DNA of 64,000 nucleotides from Sipunculus nudus (Eukaryota; Annelida; Sipuncula; Golfingiida; Sipunculidae), in contig CM049313.1 in NCBI GenBank assembly GCA_026874595.1, forward strand, positions 60,744,659 through 60,808,658, read 5' to 3'. Below the pieces are notes generated by a model. It was not told the origin of the DNA and ran no database searches. It saw only the letters and a list, made by a program, of their open reading frames with translations. Positions 11,146 to 23,967 of this stretch are shown here, one piece after another (position 1 is the first letter of the stretch; each line of letters opens with the position of its first letter). The position numbers were made by a program, and so were the translations under genes.

Positions 11146-11241
11146 GGAGGGGTGTCGATTTATTTTTTATGGTGTGGGGGGAGTTTTGACAAAAGCGGGG
11201 CGGTTGCGGGCTGACGGTTTGTTTTGCGGGGCTTGTTATAA
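11146..11241 (+). repeat. GC-rich dispersed repeat, copy 2
   Basis: Inverted counterpart of 1,265-1,380; it shares GTCGATTTATT, GCGGGGCGGTTGCGGGCTGA and TTTTGCGGGGC in the same order. Confidence 0.55.
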
Positions 11242-12089
11242 TTTACCAATGCTCTACTACATTGTCACATTGACCACTGCCTATCGGTATGGGGTAACTG
11301 TGATAAGCGAGGTATTTCATACCTACAAAATATTCAAAACCGGGGAGCACGTACTTTAGCAAAAAAACCTTCGATAAATCTAAACCTTCAGCACATCTTA
11401 TCAGAAAAAGAACTGGATGTCGTGCATAAACGTTAGCGCTACTTTTTATTGGCTTTAGTTACAAATGTTGTACTGGCCAAGCACAATACTGTTTAATCTT
11501 TTTTTTTAATTTAGCGAGAACCCATTAATATCAAACTATGAGGACTTCTAATATTAATGATTTGCCTTCACCCAAACTAAAGTCTGAGCATTACAAATCC
11601 TTATTTGCATATTCTGGACCTTTCCAGTGAAACAAATTGCCGAATTCTCCGAATTCTCACGTAACTTACATATATTAGAGAGAGTTGTAACATTTTCTCT
11701 CAAGTCTTAATACTGATAAATCTGCAATCGTACTTCCGTGAATCCCATTAGGCCCTAACTCTTGATGTATAATTTATAATTTTGCCAATATGGATATTTA
11801 TCCGACATTTTTACGTTGTGGAATGTGTATATGTATACCAAGTTTTTGCTTTTACTTATCATGTTTCGCCGAAATCCGTTTATGGTATCCCGTAGGACAT
11901 AGTATTTCTTTGTATACACATTGTAGTTTTTACTCACCTCATTGCTTATTCATATATTATTTGATCTACCACTGTTGTAATCATGTATATGCAGTTGTAA
12001 CAGGACCCTTCTAAAAAACAGCATTAAGCTGAATAGGCTTTCCTGATAAAATATATTTGTAATAAACAATCAAATAAATAATAAATAAA
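11242..12089. other. Region without recognisable genes
   Basis: AT-rich; the longest frames lack domain signatures and exon-type boundaries. Confidence 0.4.
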
Positions 12090-12925
12090 GGCCGAAGTTA
12101 TGTTTAAGTATTCCGCATTGGCCACGCTCCCACAAAGCCCACACTTCAACATAAATAATTCTTTAAAATATAATATCAGTCGGTCAAATAAAGCATTGCA
12201 GAAACTCAATTAGTAATTATATAGTTCAATTATTCATGTTTATGTCATTTGTTTTTTTTTTATGAGGTTTTGATTTTATTTATAATTTGATATCATGCTG
12301 GGCCCTGAAGACGTTCAAGCAACCATTCAATTTATCTTTGTATAAAACGGTAAAAAAACTCTCATGCAGGTAATATGTTTTTTAAATAAATGACAATTGT
12401 TTGAATTACTTGCTGACATAAGTATATTTGATCGTATTTTATAATAATGTCTTCTACACAAAGATTATCCATAATTGATTTAGTAAATGACCGATGGAAA
12501 TGACTTGAATTTTGTGAACTGTATGGATTTCCGTAAAGTGTCTGATTTAAATATAATAATCACGAGGATGCTTGTTTAAATAAAAATGTACTACAACAAA
12601 AACAACATTTACCTTTGCTGAAACTCTATATACGTGCCAAGGTTTTTATATAGTATCTAAAGAAAACATTATGAAATCAGGGTTATCACTTGTCGTTCAA
12701 GAAACAATGTGAACCCATTCTCACACACGAATGCAAAGTATAAAACAACTCGTGTCGCGTTGACAATATGAACACAGTAGATTATATATACTTACGTTGA
12801 TTTATCGTATACATGCAGTAAGGTGCAGTCACGGTCGCATTAGGAATCCATCCCATTCTGGTGCGACTTCTGGTGGTGCCGCTGATAACTAAAGTCCTTT
12901 CCGGTGACTGGGCATACACTATAAT
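12090..12925. repeat. Duplicated ~840-bp segment, copy 1
   Basis: Collinear with 56,021-56,865. Shared blocks include GCTCCCACAAAGCCCAC, GTATATTTGATCGTATTTTATAA, AATGACCGATGGAAAT, TTTACCTTTGCTGAAA and CCATCCCATTCTGGTGCGAC. Minus-strand frames conserved between the copies are LFMLK-GLCGSV (12,100-12,170; copy 2 has a stop just upstream where this copy has CGA) and ERTLVI-GTTRSRTRMGW (12,838-12,905). The conserved peptide frames hint at exons of a gene or element that I do not recognise. Confidence 0.6.
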
Positions 12926-13629
12926 TCAGAGTATGCGAAATCCGTCGGTCCTGCGGACCTGACCGGCTAGATTAATTAGGGTCCGATAGGATCTCTAATT
13001 CAGGCGGACCTATTGTCCGCCAAAGAAAAATTTTGTTTTTGCACAAATGGGTCCACTGGCCTTTTTCCAAAGAGATCGTTTCATTCAAAGACCTATTTTC
13101 CTAGATTATGATAAAGCATGTGTAAAAATCTCTGCGTAAACACTCCCTTCGTGTTGCTCGTTGCATTTGATCAGCAGGCGGGCACAGAATAAAAATATTC
13201 TTGATACACTAGTGCAGTTACGGTTTCTCTGTAAAAGACGAATTCGCCAAGAATCACACTAATTGTTATTAGCCTCGACAATTATTTGTGTGGCAATCGA
13301 AGGTGGCTTTTGAAAAGAGGCGTCAAGACCAGACAATTCGGTTTCCAAACCATTCACAAGATTTTCACAATTTCGCCACGCGGGCAAAACACTGCAAGAC
13401 CAGAAGAGTTTCCCGCTGGTTTGATGAAATTAGAGATAATAATAGGCGCACATTGCACTAAAAATTAGGCAAGTAGCGGTTAAACATCAACAAGAGGAAA
13501 TCCTTTTCATTTGCTCATATATAATGTGAATGTTCATCGCCTTTCGGCATAAACAGTTCTTTTCGTTATCCATATTTGTCAACCTGCGATGTCAGATTCT
13601 AATTTTAACATCCAGACAGACCACGGTGT
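12926..13629. other. Region without recognisable genes; weak inverted similarity to 14.56-14.62 kb
   Basis: The block near 12,940-13,022 is rich in GGTCC/GGACC motifs and weakly resembles the complement of 14,555-14,625 (GCGAAATC, GGTCC, GATCTCT and GGACCTGCCG-like words). This could mark the ends of a ~1.7-kb element but is too diverged to be sure. Confidence 0.3.
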
Positions 13630-13800
13630 GGCTGACTGGTGATTTGCCACGCCTATGTTCCTGTGATTTGCTAAGTGACGACTCCCAGTAGCCAGAGAGC
13701 CAATCAGATATTCATAGTAAGAATCTGCTCACGTGACTTCATTCATAAATCTTTTGGCGGGAATGAGTGGGCGGATATTGCTCACGCTGTTCGGAAAAAG
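13630..13800. promoter_or_regulatory. Promoter-like cluster: CCAAT, E-box and E2F-type motifs
   Basis: Within about 100 bp lie CCAATCAG near 13,701, an E-box CACGTGAC near 13,730 and TTTTGGCGGGAA near 13,751, the last matching the E2F consensus TTTSGCGGGAA. The neighbourhood is less AT-rich than its surroundings. No adjacent first exon could be identified, so a functional promoter is only a possibility. Confidence 0.35.
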
Positions 13801-14630
13801 CTCACGATGCCATGAAATTAATTTTTCAGCCAAGACCATAAGGCTCTGAGTGAAATTGGGCAAATAAAGTATAATTTGTTATTGATCCTGGCACTGACGA
13901 AGTCTAGGACGTGATCATAATCATAAGGTTGAATGTCCGATAAGATAAGAATTACGTGATTTCATGTTAATTTAGTGCCAGGGTTCTCGGAGCGGATCCT
14001 GTCTGTTACCACTCGCTTGAGGTTGTTTCTATTCAGAATTGATTGCGAGTATGATTCTGAGCTAAGTACAAGTCTGGCCCGGGTATAAGAGCGAAATTTT
14101 GACTTGCGCAGTCAAATAAAATCAGATAGGTCCATAATTGTGACACATAAAAATTATAATAAGCTAATATTTTCATCACTGTTTTATTATTTATATGTCA
14201 ATAGACATTAAATAATATTCAAGTTCACTGATATTATTTAGAAAGGTAAAAAATATTAGTAACAATAAAATTTGTTTTTGGAAAAGTCAGTTCACGTCAC
14301 TATCAACCGCCACATATAAAATATAAACATGTTTACAAATTTGAGAGGATATTCAGTATGGTTATATATTATAGGTGAAATTAAACAGGTAAAATAATGC
14401 AGTTTAAGTTCCAAGCCAGGAGTAGGCTAAATAGTGCACGGAAGTCTTGCATACAACAAAATATCTCCGAATATGTTAAAAGAGGTTTGTTTTATTTATA
14501 TTCATAAATTCACAATATGCTATCTGTTTGTTACCGTTCACTGAATTAACATGCTTCACGGCAGGTCCTACAGAGATCTGACAGGACCGGCAATAAGTCC
14601 TGCTGGGAAGTGGAAGATTTCGCAAACTCT

Positions 14631-14933
14631 ACTATATGCTGTATCTCTCTATTATTTACTTAATATTTGTGAAAGACAGGCAAGAAGGCCCCGTTGGTAG
14701 GCCCGACAGCCATGGCATATCGGTTTCGGGCTAAATTTGAAGTACATGCGTGAATGGCTGAACCGTTGTTACGTCAGCGGTGTCATCGTCTGAAGACTCC
14801 AGTAGTAATCATATCAACAAATCAGAAAGCGCGTCCTCTGTTGCTATGCCATGGCTGTCGGATTTAACGACGGGGGCCTCTTGCCTGCCTGTCTCAAATA
14901 TTAAGTAAATAATAGAGAGATTCAGCATATAGT
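14631..14933. mobile_element. MITE with ~100-bp terminal inverted repeats
   Basis: The 303-bp unit begins ACTATATGCTG and ends CAGCATATAGT. The arms share ATCTCTCTATTATTTACT, TAATATTT, GACAGGC, AAGGCCCC and CGACAGCCATGGCATA in inverted order with a few differences. It has no coding capacity. The flanks give no convincing target duplication, so the superfamily is undetermined. Confidence 0.78.
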
Positions 14934-15842
14934 GTGAAAAACGTTTTCACTAAGTTACTGTAACTAAAATTGGGATATATTCTGTAAATGTTGGTATTGA
15001 GTTAATATTGTAGGTTGATATGTACAAAGAAGGACTCTATTGCAGAAAATAAATTTTCACATTTCTTTTAACATTAAAAGGTAAATTTGTTGATTAAAAA
15101 AAAACTTTTTTTTCGCTCGGAAAAATCAAGTACCGGCTTAAAGGCACCAAATTTTTAAATATTTATTATATTCTTGTGAAACTAAGATGTACTTTCAGAA
15201 AAAAGGAACTTCAGCCTTATCTGTTAACAAAAGTACAAGAGTCAGCAGGCATTTCTAATGTGCAGGACGAAGGTTCTTTTGTTCGTAACCTAGTGGACAT
15301 AATTTAATGTTCTTTCCATTTTAAAATATCAATATCTGAAAACCTAAGAGAATTTAGCATGGCAAAACGTCCTATCTTGTTCAGAAATACTTGATTATCA
15401 TAGTCAAGTACACAGAAGCATAATGGGTGATGCCTCATATTTATAAAAAGTTGCTACCCTAAAATTCATCATTTGTCTTGAATGACCCAGCTGAATATAT
15501 GAAGAGATATAAGTTTAATGCTTCTCAATAATTTTTTTTCAAATTGGCTGATTTTGCACTCAGATGTAAAAATTCACCAGTCAAGTAATTCCATCAATCA
15601 CAAGCATGAGCCAGCTCCCATCCAGTTTTGACATTCAATGTATCAACTGTGCATGAGACGATGTTGCTGGCTGATGACCAAGGCCTCAGAGGCATTAAAA
15701 GATAACGTAACTATAAAAATCCAAATTTAATTATAATTGAAATAAAGAAGGAGTAAAACTGCCACTGCAGACCCCCTAGCTGGGACTTTTAGTGCGTCCT
15801 TTCCATAGTTGTTGCATATCAGCATAATAGTTAAAGATGCCG
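14934..15842. other. Region without recognisable genes
   Basis: No domain-bearing frame or clear repeat structure was seen. Confidence 0.4.
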
Positions 15843-15858
15843 CCACAAGAGGGCAGCA
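15843..15858 (+). promoter_or_regulatory. CTCF-like site
   Basis: CCACAAGAGGGCAGCA matches the core of the bilaterian CTCF consensus (CCACNAGRGGGCRSY). It is a single site in otherwise featureless sequence; occupancy cannot be judged from sequence alone. Confidence 0.4.
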
Positions 15859-18800
15859 ACGGTCGATGCTTCATATGGGTGATTTACCCGCGTAAGAATA
15901 TGATAAAAGACAATCAAAAAATGGTGTGGTTTACTTTAAATGTGACGCGCGACAATATTTGTGCTGTGTGTCTCCATGGTTAAATGCTATATATGTTATC
16001 ACAAAGAGAAGTGTGATAGAAAAGGCTCACATTCAGTCGATCTGGAATTGAATCAATTTTTTTGCTGGTCATGAACATCAAACGGTGAACATGCGTCAAC
16101 TTTGCCTCCGAAAAACAAGGGTGGATCCAGGATTTTGACAAGGGGAGGGTCCTACCAAGGAAGATTAAAATGAAAACCTAAAAAATGTCCTCTGTGCAAA
16201 GGAAAGGGCGAAGGCTGAACAAAATTGTTTTTAAACACTAAAAAAGCTGCTTAATTACAACCTACAGCCTCCTCATAGCACACAGCCTCTGCCAGCACAT
16301 GGGTGTTTTTTTTTTTTTTTTTTTTTTTTTTTGTTTTGTTTATACGTGCCAAAATGTTTGAATACAAATGGTCTGTAAGTGCAGACATCCTGTAAAAAGA
16401 AATGCATTTGGCCTGACCTTTGACACTTTTACTTTTAGCCAGTAAGCTGGCATAGTACACCACAGATGTCGCTACCTGACGAGCCAAGCGCACACCATCA
16501 ACAATGACAGTTCAATCGCCTCAAATAGCACCAAACCTACGGATACCGGTACTGCTGGGGAAAAATTGTTATTAAAAGTCTCCTCTGTTCCACATCTTGA
16601 AGCAATTTACTTATTCTCATACATTCCATGCTAAATTTTCTCTGCTGCCCTGCATCATTTAATGCCTGCTCACTCTTTCTGATGCCACACAATGGTCCGA
16701 CCTAAACCTAACACGAAAATAGGTCACTGATCTAAAAGGGACGTGATTTGGCGAATTTGTTAAATGAAATAGAATGATGTGTTCATCAAAGGGTCGAAAT
16801 GTAACCTGTACATGTGGCTTTGATATACAAAATGGAGGGGAGGCATTTTAATCGTTGCTGACTGTGTTGACAGAGTTGTGACAAGTCTCCCTCTTCATAT
16901 AAATAGGTTTTCTCTTCCCTTTTACGAAATTTATCTAAAAAGCCCCATTTCATTTGTTTAATGCATAATTAAATAGGCAAGTTAACCTATCTTTTTCTTT
17001 TGTCTGGACTACCTATATTCTATTAGAATTCTCCGTAGGGTTTCACTGTGAAAATTCAGATGGTTCCTGTATGAAATAGAATAATTCTACCTTTCCAATA
17101 TTGTCATATATAAAAATTCAAATATGAGCCGTATTGTTGTATTAATATGGTAACCATGGTAACCATGGTATGCTGACTATGAGATCAATTAAGAATAAGT
17201 CACTTTTTTCATATGCAACATCAGAGTAGAATTACACTTCGCAATAAGAATTTTTAGAAAGTCTTGAAGTAAATGTAAAAAGACCGATAAACATGAGCTG
17301 TTTCCCCTCCTATGTGTAGTTGTTTTCAATTAGCAAATCCAAGACGGTTACACCGACATATTTTTTCTTCTTTTTGTTTACAATATCCTCATATTTCCAT
17401 TTAAAACCGAAACTTCTTTAATACCTTCCGTGTTCCGAGTCGCTAGTCATATGTTCTGTTCATTTTAAACCCAAATGAAATTCACAAAATAATGCCACTC
17501 ATGTAATCACCATAAGGTGTCGCCACTTACTCTAACATAACCAGGCTATCAATGAAAACATCTTAATTATTTAGGTAATGCCAAAATGTGGGTGTAACAA
17601 ATACTTGCTAAGTAAATTAAAGAACAATATTCGAAAGGACAAAACGATTAAAAGAAAGATTAATACTTTTGATTTAACCAGATAATTTTTTTCAGTCATC
17701 ATTTTTTTTCTTAAATATACCTATCAATTTGGAAAGAATCGTCTGCATATAGGTGTTTTTTATAAGGAAATAAACATAGACATACTTTGGAAAAGGTTCT
17801 TTCTTCACTCTGTAATTTTGGGTATGGGACAAATTATTTCGATTTAATCATTTTGTGGTTTCTTGGGTTATATTTAATTCGATATAAGGGCAAATACTGT
17901 GTGAAATGTCTGACCCGAGCTTTTATCAGAAATTTCGTCTCACACAATTGTCCAGCTACCAAATCCTCGCTGGTGCAGCGACTTAACAGATCAAACTAGG
18001 ATTTGAGTTAACCACAAGTGATTACGGATGTATGAGGCACTTCACTACACACATCACCCTTGACACGGAAACGAAAAACGTGAATATCATACACATTTAA
18101 TGATTATTTTTCACAAATTAAAATATGCAAATACAAAAAAAAATCCTCATAAAAATGTTAATACAATCCCCGTAGCTTCAGCATATATTTGAGAATGTTG
18201 CATTTTGAGAATGTTGCATAATTAATTATGATGCGTAAGATACCAGTATGATGCTAACAACTAATAATATGTAACTAAACAGATCCCATCGGCTATATAT
18301 TATCATAGTAATAATTAGCGTTATTTACTTCGTAATTCGAAATATTCAGATTCAAATTTAATATATTGATTAGGACTAATATCCACAAAATGCTTTGCTA
18401 CGCGTGAATCATGCGAAAGGTAAGTTCAATCACTCCAATATAATTTAATCAAAGTTAGATAGGTCGAAAAGAGAACAGAATGTTCTTGATACAAACAAAA
18501 GCATATAAAGTATTTGATATTCTTTTAATATTTATATACTCAGGAGACAAATCTTACAAGATAAACACGCGGATAAATAAGGGTTATTCTATAGGGCGGC
18601 TTGCATAGGACACACAGAAAATGATTTTTATATCTCGTTCCCATGCGATAGTATTGCGTAGGAATAAGATTATTATAATTATCGCAATGGTAGAATCAAA
18701 CCCAAAAGTTCAATGGGGTTTCATTTTCACCTGGCAAAGGTACAATGCTGTTGATTTGTGACACTGTGTACTAACAAATGTAATTCTATACAATTCTAAA

Positions 18801-19689
18801 TATATCTGTGAAACCTTAAATTGATACACAACACACCATGTATTTTATTACGCTGCTGCATTGTGACTGTTATGTCTATAATGAATTAGCAGGTTTCATA
18901 TCTATCATTGTGTCAAATCTATGCAAGATAAGCGACCGCTTACAGATTTCATACTACATGTTCTAAAATTGTCAAATAAAACAGATCGTTCTGGCGAAGC
19001 TGCACATCTTCACATAAGGGTACAAGTAGCATCTGAAGCATATTTGGCATCTGGAAAGAGTCACATATATTTTATTTATTCATTTTAATTTAAAATATCA
19101 CAAAATGTGTTTATACATTAATGACATTTTCGATTAAATACTTGTGACCAATCTAAACACACACGAGGACTCATAAAAGACTAATAACTGCCACAATAAC
19201 CCCCATATACTTTGTTAAGCAGCAATATGTTTTTATACTTTACACATAAACGAGAAGTATGACGGTATGGAACGCCGCTAATGCAGTCTCTATCAGAGGC
19301 CAAGTGTATCCTTATGGTCTGTAGAGTCAGTTATGGTAATCCTATAAATTTAGGGACCCGTGGTTCGGACTGGTCACTTCTATGTGCTTTCACATGTATG
19401 CATTCCGAATAATATAAAAGTAATAATTCGTGTTAAAACTTTTAAATGTTACGACATTTTATGAACTGTAGTGTTTGCAAAAACAGTCTTTGGAAGCTTA
19501 TAAACTCAATAATGTTAGTTCAGGCTAAGCTGTGCCTTAATACTGAACAATCATAGGATGTTTCTCATGTCACCTGTTTCAAATTATTTCAGAACATTTT
19601 GGCTCCCCCAATAGTATCGACATTCGTGGTTTTACACCGATCAGGGGTGTGTTGTGCATGGTTTTTCATAATAAGAGGGTCACTCCTCT
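15859..19689. other. Long intergenic stretch, no gene seen
   Basis: Contains a poly-T run (plus strand) at 16,306-16,332 and the small repeat GGTAACCAT x2.5 near 17,149-17,171. A 70-codon minus-strand frame at 16,330-16,500 (VRLARQVATSVVYY...) has no recognised homology and no clear splice sites. A last exon of the GTPase gene may lie just beyond the right edge of this stretch. Confidence 0.45.
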
Positions 19690-21409
19690 CTAGATATCCT
19701 CCATTACTTTTTCTGTCACCTAGTCTATGAATTGGCAACGACGATCGTTATAATCCATGGCACCAAGCAGCAGAGGCATTCACTTGTTTCATGCAATACT
19801 TATTTTTTGTATATTGCGTTTGTCCAATCGGTTCAGTTTCGGTATGGAGTGATTGCAAGGGATTAACTCGCCTGTGGTACTGCGTAGCCTTGTATCCGAA
19901 CAACCCATGCACTTCAACATTGATATGGGCTTACATAGACCAATACTAAATCCCCTTTTAATAAGATGAGACAGTCATTGTGTCATTGACAGTTATTATT
20001 TATTCCAATAACGTAAAAATTTCGTAGATGCATACCTTTCAGAATTTTCTCAAACACCGCGTCAACATTTTCCCCAGTCTTCGCCGAAAATTCATTTAAA
20101 TGAATCTTTATTTTGTAACGTTCTGATAAAAATGAGTATAAAATATCAGTTTCAGAAAATAAAAATTCAAAGCATGATCATCGACAAATAAAAAATGGAC
20201 GGAAGCAAATGGTATTTGGTGTTACATATATAATTTCAAGAATGTCTAACCATGCAATTATCGATATAATTATCCTTTACAATGAGAGTAAATTAGATGA
20301 ATACATTTTCTTATTATCAATCAAAATGAAAATATAAAGGAAGCAGTTCTTGCGTCCTAATATTTCATTATATTCTCGTTGTAACTGGCAATACAGGACT
20401 GGAAAATGAAAGATTTACCTTCATTATAGTCTATATGTTCAGAACGTTTCCACTGGCAGGTGCTCTTAGTTGTTTCGTCATACATTAAATCTATTTTATT
20501 TCCGACAATGTAAACATTCTTAACACGCTGAAATACTCCTTGTTTGTGGAGAAACGGAATCCATTCTTTGTAAACTTTGTCGTAAGAAGTTTCGTTATCA
20601 ACAGCATAAACTAGCATCACAATGTCAACACCGTCCAAGTGCCTTATAAGAAAACAGAAGCAATATATTATGACTGCCTCATCATTGAAAATTCTTGATA
20701 TTCGAATGAAGCAATTGTTGAATTCAAATATTTCTTTTGGGATTTATAATTCGTAGCGAAACAATTACAATTTGCAGTTTGAATGGCAACCATCCCTAAA
20801 GTGCATTAACTTCAGTGCAACTGATTTTCTCCAAATTGCAAACCTTTATCTTTTAATATTTACACCAAAAGGATCTCAGAACTTTCTTATATTTATTTTG
20901 CTCTTCTTCCTGATATGATATTGTTAACCTTACGTCTGAATAAGATCTTGATTGTCCTCAAGCCCAGCTGTGTCATGAACACAGAGGTGGTAGATTTGGT
21001 TGTCAATCTGTCCTTCAAGGTGAAATATCCCGACACCTCGACTTTCTTTATGTTCTTCACAAAAGGTCTCTCCAAGAATCCTTTTCCGTATGGATGTTTT
21101 ACCAACAGTTGATGCACCAGTAAGAATAACTTAAATGAAAAATGCTAATACAAACGATAATTCAGAAACAGCTGTGCTACCGGTTTTCCTGCTATTCACT
21201 TATGCAATCGTCGAAGACTATGTTGAAGGCTATCTTTATCTTCATCGAGAATCTAGCTTTTCCATGTGATTAGTTTTAAGTATTCTGCTGTGTAAGACAA
21301 GTGATTATCTGAATTTAAACTAATCCTCTTATCATATGAAATTACCTTTGAACTTTTTGCCTTTTCCATTTAGACAATCTTGCGAAGTCACGGTGCTCAA
21401 TAGGCTCAT
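19690..21409 (-). CDS. Ras/Rab-like small GTPase, five exons (last one tentative)
   Basis: This is the only host gene reconstructed here. Exons on the minus strand are 21,409-21,346 (from the ATG), 21,129-20,934, 20,642-20,419, 20,122-20,036 and tentatively 19,712-19,690. Every junction has AG/GT signals and the phases (1, 2, 1, 1) join without a stop, giving about 197 residues, the usual small-GTPase length. Motifs are all in order: P-loop GASTVGKTS (26-34), DTAGLED (74-80), GNKIDL (134-139) and EFSAKTGEN (172-180). Such proteins are GTP/GDP molecular switches in signalling or membrane traffic. The residue after DTAG, the catalytic Gln61 in Ras, is Leu78; that change usually cripples GTP hydrolysis. 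The switch I region has ESRGVG instead of the usual PTIGVD. No C-terminal prenylation cysteine is seen, but the last exon (EKVMEDI then stop) is the weakest part. The assignment to Ras, Rab or a divergent branch is uncertain. Confidence 0.85.
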
Positions 21410-21418
21410 CTTTCGCCC

Positions 21419-21884
21419 CTGTCAAAATTAATAATTACTCAAATTTATTATTTTATGATGTATGCAGCACTGAAGATTTGACTTTTGATAGCGTTTAACA
21501 CATTACGGGTAAATGATGCAGCAAAAATTGGGAATTTGTTGCAGAGAAGCATCAACAGGTGACAATATGTTCAGATTGTAGTAACGCCTATAGAGGGTTA
21601 TGGTAAGGAAGAACACCCCCGTGATGGTAAAAGTATGAATACAGAATTGTATTATAAGAATATCCAAATTTTCCCACAAAACACGCAAGATTTTTTCCCC
21701 ACAGGCTCGGGGAGTGGATGGCAGGAAATGCGTTCATGACAACATACTCGACTGACGGTTTAGGAACTAATCGAACCCAAATGTTTAATTTAGTGAAAAA
21801 GTTAAAGAATTATACGCGATTTACAAAAGGTTAATTTCTTGTCAATGTATAATTTATAAACAGAGTTTTTCCATAAAGTCTTTT
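21419..21884. other. Upstream flank of the GTPase gene
   Basis: The first coding exon is preceded on the minus strand by TTTTGACAG, which could be a splice acceptor for an upstream non-coding exon. No TATA box or CpG-rich promoter was recognised. Confidence 0.4.
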
Positions 21885-22475
21885 GCATATTACATTATGC
21901 AACTTTTGTATAGCGCCCTTATCTATAAATAATTGGCTCTAGAGCGCTAAGATAAAAGACACTAAAACATTTAAAAGTTAAGAGCACACAGAGTTAAAAA
22001 AGAAAAGAGCCTAAAAATAACGCTACAATACAGATTAAAAGCCTGTTTAAACAGAAATGTCTTCAGATGTTTATTAAAAGTGGGAATAGAGCCAGCATTC
22101 CTGATGCTGGCAGGATAACTGTTACAGAGTTTCGGGGCATAAGATCTAAAACACCATAAGTCACATTCCAACATACTGGGGTGACTAAAAACTGTGACGT
22201 AGTGGACCTTGGTGTCCTGGGTGCAGTCCTGCACTGTATTAGGTCACAAATGTATCCTGGTGCCACGTTTTTCAAAGCTTCGAGTTCTGTGAAATCAACA
22301 CGCTGCCTAAGGGGTAGCTAGTGAAGCGAAATATGTCTGGAGGTATGTGGTCGAATTTCTGTGTTTTGGTTTTCATTCGCGCAGCAGAATTCTATACCCG
22401 TCGGAGTTTTAGAAGCAAGTAGTCAGGAGCGTTGCAGAGAAGGGAATTAGCATAATCGATGCGAGAATTCACTTA
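21885..22475 (-). pseudogene. L2-like LINE relic (reverse-transcriptase C-terminus and 3' UTR)
   Basis: Translating the minus strand with a few frameshifts gives, in order, SRIDYANSLL, LLLKLRRV.NSAAR, KFDHIPPD, PLRQRVDF, LEALKNVAPGYICDL and YAPKLCNSYPASIRNAGS...FNKHLKTFLFK. This is the characteristic C-terminal region of L2/CR1-type reverse transcriptases. The 3' end carries AGCGCTCTAGAG and GGGCGCTATACAAAA, the GCGC-type words usual in L2 tails. Multiple stops and shifts make it dead, and the catalytic domain is absent. Confidence 0.8.
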
Positions 22476-22559
22476 ACCATGAACCTTCACCTTTATGCCC
22501 TGTCTTACTGCTCAAAATCATGCATCTGGCCGGTAGCTTGCAGAATAAGGACGGCATGA

Positions 22560-23430
22560 CCTCATTTAAAATTTCCCAGGACCTAGGTCTGATGCATACA
22601 ATTTGTCCCCATCTGACGTTTAAGGTACTCTGATAATCTTTTTGGCCTGTCACATGTAGGTTTCAAGTGGGATTTGCTAAGATCTCCCTGGATGATGTGA
22701 TGGAAGATTTTAGGGGCTTAAGGATACAAATTGTGTCCTATCTGATTTTATTTGACACGTATTATAAAAATTAAGTTAGCTAATTTCAGGATTCAAAGAA
22801 GACTTGCAAAAAACCTCCCTAGACGTTTCAATATAAGGTTCTACGGAAAATAGATACAATTGTACCTTGTCTATCCGGATGCTCAAATTCATATTTTCTG
22901 GCTCATAGCGCATAGAATATAGCTTGTGTACCGTGACATAACAATTGCTTTCCGAAGAGATTTAGCCTATAATTTCCCTCGATGTTGCTTTAGAAGATTC
23001 TAGGCCAAACGCATACAATTTGTACCCAGCTGAAATTCAGGGTGCTCATATGACACCTTTTTTCCTTCAGGTTGCAGAATATCGGTCACAGTGACCTCAT
23101 TTCATGTTTCGAAGGATATTTGCCTGGGGCCTCCCTGAACGTTATGTAAGAATATTCTAAGCATAATGGATACAAATTGTGCCCCGTCTGTCTGGGTGCT
23201 CAAAATCAAGTTGCAATTATAAATGTCACCATGAAATAATTTCAGGTTTCCAAGGAGATTTACCTAAAACCTCCTGGGATATTGTGTTAGAAGAATCTAG
23301 GCCTAACAGATACGATTTGTGCCTATCTGACACTCATGGTTCTCATATGACATCTTTTTCCTTGAGTTAGCAGCATATAGGTCACAATGTTCTGATTTCA
23401 TGTTTCCAAATACTTAGCAGGAATCCTTTT
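22560..23430. repeat. Degenerate tandem array, unit ~145 bp, about six copies
   Basis: A landmark of the form GATTCTAGGCC..A.GCATACAATTTGT..CC..TCTGA recurs near 22,565, 22,708, 22,838, 22,993, 23,155 and 23,297. Between landmarks the words CATATGACA, TTTTTTCCTT, GGTCACA and TTTCATGTTTCCAA recur in order. Identity between units is modest, so the array is old. Confidence 0.7.
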
Positions 23431-23967
23431 GAAACTGGTACAGGTGATGTCATACACTAATATCTCGAAATTGTTTTTTTCATTTTCGGAATATGGTTGC
23501 TAGGGGCGCTGCACTCGAACCACTGCAACATATCAGTGCTTGGCTTTTCCTCCAAAACTGTGAACTTTATCTGCACAAACTATAACTCATTTTGTTTCTA
23601 TACATCTTCTCCATATGTTTATCTAATCATATGTTATCTAAAATGTGTCAGTGTGTCAGGATGTCTTTCCGTTTGTCAGTTGTTGTCAGCTTTGTATGCT
23701 TTCATGTTATTTTGTGTGATATATGTCATTCTACAGGCCATAATTCCTCGGCATTCACGCAATTGACGGAAAACCGACACTTTGTATCGTCTGTCCGTCT
23801 GTCTGTCATTTCAACTTCCGGCAAGCGCTCTATCTCTGGTCGTCTAGTCTGTCTGTTTGTCTGTCTGTTCCCTCTCTACAGGTCGTGATTTTGCAGCAAT
23901 CGCTTTCAAACTTACACAGTTAATGGAAAATTTAAAATGACAGGAGTTTATTGTTTTGGTCAATATA

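Noticed and set aside
16251-16493. 80-codon minus-strand frame with VRLARQVATSVVYY
   Set aside because: Looks protein-like for ~50 residues but ends in a poly-Lys run from a poly-T tract, with no splice partners and no recognised family.
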